DNA of 11,055 nucleotides, from contig JAIOPF010000148.1 in NCBI GenBank assembly GCA_021414045.1, positions 1,651-12,705 on the forward strand, read 5' to 3'. The position numbers and the translations under genes are program-made. Source of the stretch: Deltaproteobacteria bacterium (lineage in GTDB: Bacteria > UBA10199 > DSSB01). The notes under the pieces were generated by a model. It worked only from the letters and a program-made list of their open reading frames with translations, made no database searches and had not been told where the DNA came from. Positions within the stretch are counted from its first letter, which is position 1. Every line of letters begins with the position of its first letter. Positions 1 through 5,571 of this stretch are shown here, piece after piece.

Positions 1-758
1 AAAAGGTGTTCCAACGTTCCGGACGGAATCTCGTGTTGACGGATTTGGGTCGCGTCGTTTTTCGTTATGCCGACGAAATTTTCTCGCTTGGGCGCGAGTT
101 GAGGGAGGTTTTGAAGGGAGGTTCTTCCGCGCGTCCGCAGCGTCTGCTCGTTGGGGTCGCCAATTACGTCCCCAAATTGGTCGCCTACCGACTTCTGGAA
201 ACGGCGGTGCATGGCGCGGAACCGGTCCAGATCGTTTGTCGCGAAGACAAACCGGAAAGACTCCTGGCCGATTTGGCGGTCCACCAACTGGACGTCGTGC
301 TGTCCGATGCGCCGGTGGGTCCCCCCATACGCATCCGTGCTTTCAACCATCTTTTGGGCGAATGCGGCATCGTTTTTATGGCTGCCCCGCGTTTGGTAGC
401 GGAGTATCGCCGGGGATTTCCCAATTCGTTGGAAGCGGCTCCTATTCTGCTCCCCACGGAGAACACCACCGTCCGAAGGTCCCTAGATCAATGGTTCTCC
501 TCAAAAGGCCTGAGCCCAAAAGTCGTGGGAGAATTCGAGGACAGCGCTTTATTGAAGGTTTTTGGACAGACTGGGCACGGGATTTTCGCGGTGCCTTCGG
601 TCATCGAATCCGAAGTCCGAAGACAGTATCAAGTCGAGTCGCTTGGCCGGACTGAAGAGGTGAGGGAGCGTTTCTACGCCATTTCAGTGGAAAGAAAACT
701 CAAGCACCCAGCCGTCGTGGCGATATCCAACGCGGCGCGACGAAAATTATTCGGTTAA
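1..758 (+). CDS. nhaR: NhaR-like LysR-family transcriptional regulator (5'-truncated by window edge)
   Basis: The reading frame is already open at base 3 and runs to TAA at 756-758; the GTG at base 6 is internal, since the residues around it match the LysR signature at the end of the winged-helix DNA-binding domain (F-Q-R-S-G-R-N-L-x-L-T-x-x-G). About 250 residues are visible. Family members are around 300, so roughly 50 N-terminal residues with most of the helix-turn-helix lie outside. The rest is the LysR effector-binding domain with NhaR-type motifs: a YADEIFSLG linker helix, PKLVAYRLLE, NHLLGE, VGEFEDSALLKVFG and, near the C-terminus, FYAISVERKLKHPAV. NhaR activates the sodium/proton antiporter gene nhaA in enterobacteria. 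No antiporter is visible here, so the target is unknown. The gene converges on the methyltransferase at 830-1879. The family is secure; the specific NhaR role is inferred from motif similarity. Confidence 0.88.
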   Translation, partial: KVFQRSGRNLVLTDLGRVVFRYADEIFSLGRELREVLKGGSSARPQRLLVGVANYVPKLVAYRLLETAVHGAEPVQIVCREDKPERLLADLAVHQLDVVLSDAPVGPPIRIRAFNHLLGECGIVFMAAPRLVAEYRRGFPNSLEAAPILLPTENTTVRRSLDQWFSSKGLSPKVVGEFEDSALLKVFGQTGHGIFAVPSVIESEVRRQYQVESLGRTEEVRERFYAISVERKLKHPAVVAISNAARRKLFG

Positions 759-829
759 TTTTCGGAAAGCCCCTCAATTTTTTTTCATTCGACTTGCGTT
801 GAACAAATTTAGGATGGCCTCGAAAAGCC

Positions 830-1879
830 TCAGGCCTTGGCTTCCAACACCATATTGAACGGCGTCTCCGCCGACCGACGGATCCGGGAGAATCCTCCCG
901 CTTCCAACACCTTCCGCAGTTTCGCTTCCCCAGCCTGTGCGCCCAAGGCCGGCCCGTCCTGCGCCAGCGAGGCCGGCACGCAGACCGAGGTGGAGGCCGC
1001 ATAGAAGACCCTGCCGATGAGGTTGTAATTGTCTTCCGGTTTGTCGCCGGCCCGCGGTTCGACCACCATCCAAGTCCCGTCGGGAGCGAGGGTCTCGCGG
1101 ACGCGACGTGCCGCGCCCACTGGATCGCCCATGTCGTGCAGGCAATCGAAGTGTGCGACTAGATCATAGCCTTCGCCGGGGAAATCCGTCGCCTTCGCGA
1201 CCTCGAATTTCACTCGGTCGGAGAGTCCCGCGGCGCGAGCCCTTTCCTGGGCCTTCTCGATCGAAGGGCGATGGTAGTCGAAGCCGAAGAATCGGGAGTT
1301 GGGAAAGGCCTTCGCCAAGAGGATCGTCGATGCCCCGTGCCCGCAACCGATGTCCGCCATTTTGGAGCCGGATTTCAGCTTGGCCTCGACGCCTTCCAGC
1401 GAGGGAATCCATTCGGAGATCAGGTGGGCCAGGTATCCGGGCCTAAAGAAACGCTCCGTGCCGACGAAGAGCAGGGGATGCTGTTCGCCCCAATCCAGGC
1501 CCTTTCCGCTCTTGAAGCATTCGGCGAGCTTGTCGTGGGCCGCGAACATCGCCGCCATGCATTGGAAGGCTCCCGGTATGAAAAAGGGGCTGTCCTCCTC
1601 GGCCAGGGTGATCTTTTGTTCGTCGTTTAAAAAGTAACGCTCCGACTGGACGTCATAGGTGACGTATCCCGCCGCCGCTTGGCTGCTCAGCCATTCGCGA
1701 ATGTAACGCTCGGCGGTCCCGGTTTTTTTGGCCAATTCGGTGGAATTGGCGGGACCGATTTCGGCCAGAGTTTTGTAGAGTCCCAGTCGGTCTCCCAGCA
1801 GAATCATCGGCGCCGTGGCGGTGGCGCCCATGTCGCCCAAGGCCTTCATCATGAATTCTTGTAATTTGCTCTCGTCCAT
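830..1879 (-). CDS. Class I SAM-dependent methyltransferase with N-terminal winged-helix domain
   Basis: A 349-aa protein starting at ATG 1879, preceded by a good AGGAGG ribosome site about 5-6 bases upstream. Residues about 15-90 look like the winged-helix dimerisation domain of small-molecule O-methyltransferases (GLYKTLAE, TELAKKTGTAERYIREWLSS, a hydrophobic wing, YFLND). The Rossmann methyltransferase domain starts near residue 170: SAM motif I ADIGCGHG (175-182), acidic motif II FGFDYH with D201 for the ribose hydroxyls, then the segment FDCLHDMGDP (244-253) and post-motif region GTWMVVEPRAGD. This set of motifs matches a family widespread in actinobacteria and proteobacteria (I believe Rv2258c of Mycobacterium is a member), whose substrate is not settled. 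It is cytoplasmic, with no signal peptide or membrane segment. It lies 111 bp downstream of the EEP gene on the same strand and may have its own promoter. Substrate unknown. Confidence 0.9.
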   Translation of the reverse strand: MDESKLQEFMMKALGDMGATATAPMILLGDRLGLYKTLAEIGPANSTELAKKTGTAERYIREWLSSQAAAGYVTYDVQSERYFLNDEQKITLAEEDSPFFIPGAFQCMAAMFAAHDKLAECFKSGKGLDWGEQHPLLFVGTERFFRPGYLAHLISEWIPSLEGVEAKLKSGSKMADIGCGHGASTILLAKAFPNSRFFGFDYHRPSIEKAQERARAAGLSDRVKFEVAKATDFPGEGYDLVAHFDCLHDMGDPVGAARRVRETLAPDGTWMVVEPRAGDKPEDNYNLIGRVFYAASTSVCVPASLAQDGPALGAQAGEAKLRKVLEAGGFSRIRRSAETPFNMVLEAKA

Positions 1880-1938
1880 AGGTTCCTCCTGGTTGGGTGA
1901 GGGATAGGGAAAGCAAGCCCCGTGACAACTCGCCGGTA

Positions 1939-1968
1939 ATTTTAGCGCCGGGAGACGGTTCTTGTCGC
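1939..1968 (-). promoter_or_regulatory. Possible sigma70-type promoter for the methyltransferase gene
   Basis: On the minus strand a GCGACA element (-35-like, 4 of 6 to TTGACA; plus-strand 1963-1968) is separated by 18 bp from TAAAAT (-10-like, 5 of 6; plus-strand 1939-1944). It sits in the 111-bp gap upstream of the methyltransferase start and would give a leader of roughly 50 nt. The match is modest and rests on sequence alone. Confidence 0.3.
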
Positions 1969-1990
1969 CAATTTTATCGGGGGGCCAGGA

Positions 1991-3178
1991 TTAGGCGGCT
2001 TCGAAGCGTAGGGAGACGGGATGGTGATCGCTGGGGCGTTCCGGCTTCGGATCGTTGGGAGCGGGGCGCACGGGGATGACTTTTTTCTCGAGATAACGCA
2101 GCCCCTTGCCCGCGAACCAATCCAGTTTCAGGCTGATCTTGCCCCCGCCTTTCTCGATCTGGCGGTTGATCCAGCGGACGATCCAATCGGGGAATTGGTC
2201 GCGCGCCATTTGCCCCAAATCCTTGTCGTTGGAGACCAGGTCGTAGGTGCCTTCTTCCGGCTCGTTGCAATTCTCGAAATCGAAACCTTCGTTTTGCAGC
2301 ATCTGGAACAAGGGCCTGTCGAATTTGCGCTGCGGCCCCGGGTAATGCTTGCGAATCATCGCTTGAGGTCCGGTCGCCACGATCTGCTTGAGCACGCTCC
2401 ATAAAATCGAGGGGCCATGCGTGGTGTTGAGGGTGTTGGTGTTCCAGTCGCCGGCGATGAGGGCTCTTGGGCTCTCGCGCAAAAGTAGAACGGCGCGGTG
2501 CAATTGCTCCGCGCGGGCGGCCGGCGAGGAGAAGGCGTCGAGGTGGGTGCAAGCCAGGGCGACGCCGCGGTCACCAAGCCTGAGATCCGCGACCAGGGCC
2601 CGCTTCTCGCCCAAGCGCGCTTCTTTGGACCTCAGTTTGTCGATGGTGTTCGACATCGGAATGGCTCGCAAGTTTTCGAGAGGGAAACGCGAGAGGATGG
2701 CCTTGCCGTGGAGGCCGTAGGTATTTTCTCCGCCGAGATGGCGCTCGGAACCGTGGCCCAGGGTCAGGTTGTAGTAGGAGGGAGCGAAGTAGGCGTAACG
2801 GTTCAGCGCTTCGCCGAGTTCGGCGGCGACGTTCCGGTTTTCGGAACGGGCCATGCCCCAATCCACTTCGGTCAAAAAATAAAGATCGGCGTCTTGCAGG
2901 CCCGGATCGGATAGCAAGGTTTCGCGCAGCCCCTTGAAGTTTTTGCCTCGCTCGATGTTCCAGGTGACGGCGTGGAGGGGACCTGTGGGGGTCTTTTGCT
3001 CCGTTCCTTGCTTGGGCGTGTAGACTTCGCCGCAGGCCGAATTCAACCGTTCACGGATGGCTTCCACCCGTTTTTTTAGGGCCGGGTCTCTTTGGATCTT
3101 TTGAGCCGCTGGTTCTCGGTCATCCCCTTGAAGGAGGGAACGCGAGGTTTCTAAGCAGAGATCCAGGAGAGCTTGCAT
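1991..3178 (-). CDS. Endonuclease/exonuclease/phosphatase (EEP) family protein
   Basis: A 395-aa protein with all the metal and catalytic signatures of the DNase I / exonuclease III / inositol-phosphatase fold: TWNIERG with N74, LTEVDWG with metal-binding E104, HGKAILSR (157-164), THLDAF with H212, GDWNTN with D244 and N246, and C-terminal SDHHPV with D384 and H385. This points to an active Mg2+-dependent phosphodiesterase or phosphatase; nucleic acid, lipid or phosphoester substrates cannot be told apart. The first ~68 residues are a helical extension before the catalytic core, and an insert of about 100 residues separates the GDWN and SDHH motifs. No signal peptide or membrane segment is evident, so it is probably cytoplasmic. 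The start at ATG 3178 is the only Met in the N-terminal region, but it lies at the edge of an AT-rich island and has no Shine-Dalgarno sequence. The family is certain; the substrate is unknown. Confidence 0.87.
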   Translation of the reverse strand: MQALLDLCLETSRSLLQGDDREPAAQKIQRDPALKKRVEAIRERLNSACGEVYTPKQGTEQKTPTGPLHAVTWNIERGKNFKGLRETLLSDPGLQDADLYFLTEVDWGMARSENRNVAAELGEALNRYAYFAPSYYNLTLGHGSERHLGGENTYGLHGKAILSRFPLENLRAIPMSNTIDKLRSKEARLGEKRALVADLRLGDRGVALACTHLDAFSSPAARAEQLHRAVLLLRESPRALIAGDWNTNTLNTTHGPSILWSVLKQIVATGPQAMIRKHYPGPQRKFDRPLFQMLQNEGFDFENCNEPEEGTYDLVSNDKDLGQMARDQFPDWIVRWINRQIEKGGGKISLKLDWFAGKGLRYLEKKVIPVRPAPNDPKPERPSDHHPVSLRFEAA

Positions 3179-3201
3179 ATAAACTATATTCTAGAATTAA
3201 T

Positions 3202-3228
3202 ATTATATTTTATAATTTAAAATATAAT
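3202..3228. repeat. Perfect 11-bp inverted repeat, all A/T
   Basis: The arms ATTATATTTTA (3202-3212) and TAAAATATAAT (3218-3228) are exact reverse complements separated by a 5-base loop TAATT. No G or C occurs in the stem. It could be an operator for a dimeric regulator, a cruciform-prone site, or a chance product of the low-complexity composition. It lacks the GC stem and T-run order of an intrinsic terminator. Confidence 0.6.
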
Positions 3229-3242
3229 CGATCGTATAAATA

Positions 3243-3272
3243 TTGGAATTAAATTTCCATTAAATTTATAAT
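3243..3272 (+). promoter_or_regulatory. Candidate sigma70 promoter for the 98-aa gene
   Basis: TTGGAA (3243-3248, 4 of 6 to consensus) lies 18 bp ahead of a perfect TATAAT (3267-3272). Transcription would begin near 3279, leaving an ~87-nt leader before the ATG at 3366. In DNA this AT-rich a -10 match is easily found by chance, so only moderate weight is given. Confidence 0.4.
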
Positions 3273-3353
3273 TATCAATAAAATCAATTAGTTAAATTAA
3301 AAAAATTTCCAACTAATCCTTGGCCCCTCTTTTGCTTTTTATCTGTGTATCAG

Positions 3354-3360
3354 AAGGAGG
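3354..3360 (+). promoter_or_regulatory. Ribosome binding site deciding the start of the 98-aa gene
   Basis: AAGGAGG sits 5 bases before ATG 3366. This near-perfect Shine-Dalgarno sequence favours 3366 over the in-frame GTG at 3345. Confidence 0.8.
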
Positions 3361-3365
3361 GACTT

Positions 3366-3662
3366 ATGAATTCCAATTCTCAAATGCCGGCGATTCAAGA
3401 GCTTTACAATCAAGTTCAGGTTCAATTGCGTCGCACCCTGGAATCTCATGAGCCCCGAACCGCCAGCGCCGCCATCCATCAGGCCGAATCCTGGATGAGC
3501 CGCATCGAAGGGATCCTGCTCTCCAACCCCATGCTCAATTCGGAGGACCTTCGCTCGGTGGTGGAATTTACCCGCGGCCCGCTATGGAAAGACGCCCGCG
3601 ACCATGTCAGCCGTCTCAGCCGTTCTTCCCAGAGCCCTAGCCTGGAAGCCCTCCAAGCTTAA
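3366..3662 (+). CDS. Hypothetical 98-aa helical protein
   Basis: The start chosen is ATG 3366 because AAGGAGG (3354-3360) is placed 5 bases ahead of it; a GTG at 3345 upstream in frame would put this ribosome site inside the gene. The product is 98 residues, polar, without cysteine, signal peptide or membrane segment. It looks mainly alpha-helical, with a short Gln-rich N-terminal helix (QELYNQVQVQLRR), a central helix (AAIHQAESWMSRIEGILLS) and a Ser-rich tail. I do not recognise the family. It could be a small regulatory or structural protein; no function is claimed. It has good coding character, a strong ribosome site and a plausible promoter in the AT-rich island, so it is probably real. 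Its stop codon overlaps the helicase stop codon on the opposite strand. Confidence 0.75.
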   Translation: MNSNSQMPAIQELYNQVQVQLRRTLESHEPRTASAAIHQAESWMSRIEGILLSNPMLNSEDLRSVVEFTRGPLWKDARDHVSRLSRSSQSPSLEALQA

Positions 3663-4861
3663 CGCAATCGAACTCTTTTTCCGCGCGTTCCAGCCCTGCC
3701 GAAGGGCGTGACCGGGATCGCGGGGGTTTCCTCGAAGACCGGGATGCCTTCGACGTGCTTGCGTGGCAATTGGAATCCCAATAATTTTTCGATCTGCTCG
3801 ACGAAGTGGCTCTCGACCCAGGTCGCGAGCGTCGAGGCTCGGCCGGTGGCGTTCATGCGGGCCGTGCGTCCGCTGCGGTGGACGTAATCTTCGGCCGTTT
3901 GCGGGATGTCGAAGTTGACCACATGGGCGATGCCCTTGACGTCGATGCCTCGGGCCATGATGTCGGTGGCGACCAGAATTTGGAACTGGTCATTCTTGAA
4001 GCCTTCCAGGACGCTGATGCGCTCGCTTTGGCTGCGGTCGGAATGGATGGCCTCTACCGAGTGATTTTCTTTGGCGAGGAGGCGGCTCAGCCATTCGGCG
4101 TCGAGCCTGGTGCGCGTGAAGACCAGCGTGGATTCTTTTTCTTCCTTCAAAACCTTGAGGATGGCCTCGCGCTTGTATTGAGGTTCCATCATATAGAGCG
4201 CGTGTTCGATGCCGACGGCGGCGGTGCCGGGAGGGGCGATCTGAACGCGCTGCGGATTATTGAGATACTGCTCGGCCAGGCGCGTGATCTCGCCGGGCAT
4301 GGTCGCGCTGAACATCAAGGTCTGCCGGTCTTTGGGCAAGGCGCGGAGGATGTGGCGGATCTGCGGCAAGAAGCCCAAATCCAGCATGTGGTCCGCTTCG
4401 TCCATGACCAAGAAGCTAATGCTGGCCATGTTGACGGTGCGGCGTTCCATGTGATCGCAGAGCCTGCCGGGCGTGGCGACCAGGATCGACGGGTGTTTCT
4501 TCAAGGAATTGGTCTGGCCGCTGATGGGTTTCCCGCCGATGATGGCCACCGAATTGACATTGAGCGGCGCCCCGACTTTTTCGATGGCGGCGTGGGTTTG
4601 CAGCGCGATTTCACGGGTGGGGCAGAGGATGACCGCCCTAGTGCCGTCGATGCCCTGCAGTTTTTCGATCAGCGGCAGGACGAAGGCCAGGGTCTTGCCG
4701 GTGCCGGTTTGGGCGATGCCGATCAAGTCGTTGTCGGCCATGGCCACCGGGATAGAGGCCTCTTGAATCGGCGTCGGGTGATGGAATCCGGCCTTCTCGA
4801 GGCTTTCGAGAACAGGTGCGGACAGACCTAAATCTTTAAACTGACGTGGTGTGGTTTCCAT
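3659..4861 (-). CDS. DEAD-box ATP-dependent RNA helicase, RhlE-like
   Basis: A 400-aa helicase with every superfamily 2 DEAD-box motif in order: the Q motif (F8 to Q33, ending in PTPIQ), motif I AQTGTGKT (50-57), Ia PTREIALQ (81-88), GG (109-110), Ib TPGRL (130-134), II DEAD (154-157), III SAT (185-187), motif IV region TLVFTRT (245-251), V ATDIMARGID (298-307) and VI HRSGRTAR (328-335). It should unwind short RNA duplexes using ATP, in ribosome assembly or RNA decay. The tail is short and basic (ending GKRVRLR), as in compact RhlE-like members. The start is set at ATG 4861; a longer frame reaching 4936 would add 25 Arg/Pro-rich residues read out of phase inside the glutaredoxin gene. The TAA of that gene and this ATG overlap as TAATG, implying translational coupling. 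Helicase identity is firm; the subfamily is tentative. Confidence 0.93.
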   Translation of the reverse strand: METTPRQFKDLGLSAPVLESLEKAGFHHPTPIQEASIPVAMADNDLIGIAQTGTGKTLAFVLPLIEKLQGIDGTRAVILCPTREIALQTHAAIEKVGAPLNVNSVAIIGGKPISGQTNSLKKHPSILVATPGRLCDHMERRTVNMASISFLVMDEADHMLDLGFLPQIRHILRALPKDRQTLMFSATMPGEITRLAEQYLNNPQRVQIAPPGTAAVGIEHALYMMEPQYKREAILKVLKEEKESTLVFTRTRLDAEWLSRLLAKENHSVEAIHSDRSQSERISVLEGFKNDQFQILVATDIMARGIDVKGIAHVVNFDIPQTAEDYVHRSGRTARMNATGRASTLATWVESHFVEQIEKLLGFQLPRKHVEGIPVFEETPAIPVTPFGRAGTRGKRVRLR

Positions 4862-5184
4862 TAGGAGCTTTGCGTTGCGGCTTGCACTAGGGGTTGCAGT
4901 TCGCCGCGTTGGTACATCTCGCGGACGATGTCGCAACCGCCGACGAACTTACCGTCAATATAGATTTGCGGGATGGTCGGCCAATTCGAGAAGGACTTGA
5001 TGCCATCGCGGATTTCCGGGTCGTCGAGGACGTTGACGGTTTCGTATTTCGCGCCCAAGCGATTGAAGACGTCGACCACCGCGGCGGAAAAACCGCATTG
5101 CGGGAAAGCCGGGGTACCCTTCATGAAAATGAGGATCTTATTGTCTTGGATTTGCTGGGCGATTTTTTGCTGAACGTCGGACAT
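4861..5184 (-). CDS. grxD: Monothiol CGFS glutaredoxin (Grx4/GrxD type)
   Basis: A 107-aa single-domain monothiol glutaredoxin. The active site CGFS (30-33) follows the usual IFMKGTPAFPQ strand with the glutathione-contacting lysine K22. WPTIPQIYIDGKFVGGCDI supplies the cis-proline and the GG-C-D glutathione-binding motif. Length and motifs match bacterial Grx4. CGFS glutaredoxins bind a glutathione-ligated [2Fe-2S] cluster as dimers or as heterodimers with BolA proteins and act in cluster delivery and iron sensing. The gene lies 14 bp downstream of bolA and overlaps the helicase start by one base (TAATG). An AAGGAG element lies 10-11 bases before the ATG. Cytoplasmic. Very secure. Confidence 0.96.
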   Translation of the reverse strand: MSDVQQKIAQQIQDNKILIFMKGTPAFPQCGFSAAVVDVFNRLGAKYETVNVLDDPEIRDGIKSFSNWPTIPQIYIDGKFVGGCDIVREMYQRGELQPLVQAATQSS

Positions 5185-5198
5185 GGCCTTCGAACTCC

Positions 5199-5444
5199 TT
5201 AATTATTTTTCCACTGTTGGGGGGTGTAGGTTTTTAGCGCCAAGGCGTGGATGGCTTCCTTCATGAGGTCCCCGAGCGCCTTGTATACCATTTGGTGCTG
5301 TTCGACCATCGTTTTGCCCTCGAAAAGCGAGCTGATGATCAGGACCTGAAAATGGTCCATGGTGCCCGTCGTATCCTGGACGACGACTTCGCTATTTGGG
5401 AAAGACTGAACCAGCTTTTCCTGGACTTGCTCCGGGTGCATCAT
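5199..5444 (-). CDS. bolA: BolA family protein
   Basis: An 81-aa BolA/IbaG-like protein. The sequence shows the class II KH-like BolA fold: an N-terminal helix (PEQVQEKLVQSFP), a loop ending in DHFQVLIIS (H31), the F-EGK-x-x-V-x-QHQMVYKAL helix (41-57) and the C-terminal HALALKTYTPQQW, where H66 corresponds to the conserved cluster-ligand histidine. BolA proteins partner CGFS glutaredoxins through a shared [2Fe-2S] cluster. That partner is the next gene downstream, so this is likely the first gene of a BolA-Grx-helicase operon. Either of two adjacent ATGs (5444 or 5441) could start it; 5444 is kept because AAGGAGG (5454-5460) lies 9 bases upstream. The short form resembles IbaG-type members more than full-length E. 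coli BolA, so the symbol is used in the family sense. Confidence 0.93.
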   Translation of the reverse strand: MMHPEQVQEKLVQSFPNSEVVVQDTTGTMDHFQVLIISSLFEGKTMVEQHQMVYKALGDLMKEAIHALALKTYTPQQWKNN

Positions 5445-5474
5445 TAGGCAAAACCTCCTTTAAGGTCGAGAGGT

Positions 5475-5489
5475 TGGATTCATTATCCA
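5475..5489. promoter_or_regulatory. Short dyad in the bolA / kinase intergenic region
   Basis: TGGAT (5475-5479) and ATCCA (5485-5489) form a perfect 5-bp inverted repeat around TCATT, about 30 bp upstream of bolA. On the minus strand it includes GATAATGA, which resembles part of a Fur box but lacks the remaining repeats. It could be an operator; the evidence is weak. Confidence 0.25.
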
Positions 5490-5571
5490 GTTAGGGGAAA
5501 TAATCAAGGGCCAAGCGTGGTATCCAAATCTATCCGTTGAATCTTATTGGGGAATATGAAAACCTTGCCCC

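Larger units (their letters stand above)
3181..3330. other. AT-rich non-coding island between divergent genes
   Basis: The 120 bases 3181-3300 hold only 14 G or C (about 12% GC), against clearly GC-rich genes on both sides. It separates the leftward EEP gene from the rightward 98-aa gene, so it must carry promoters for one or both. It contains the palindrome ATTCTAGAAT (3188-3197), a long A/T hairpin (3202-3228) and the palindrome CGATCG (3229-3234). Base composition this extreme is typical of promoter regions bound by AT-preferring nucleoid proteins or of recently acquired DNA; which applies is not decidable here. Confidence 0.7.

Noticed and set aside
759..829. Possible intrinsic terminator between the convergent regulator and methyltransferase genes (T-run at 778-785)
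   Set aside because: There is a run of eight T but no GC-rich stem directly ahead of it; the 5-bp pairing at 816-836 is on the wrong side and has no T-run.
3806..4831. 341-codon open frame on the plus strand opposite the helicase
   Set aside because: The opposite strand encodes a helicase with all its motifs; the plus-strand translation has no recognisable domain and reflects GC-rich codon bias.
4862..4936. 25-residue N-terminal extension of the helicase
   Set aside because: It lies within the glutaredoxin gene, is Arg/Pro-rich, and the Q motif fits the usual spacing from ATG 4861.
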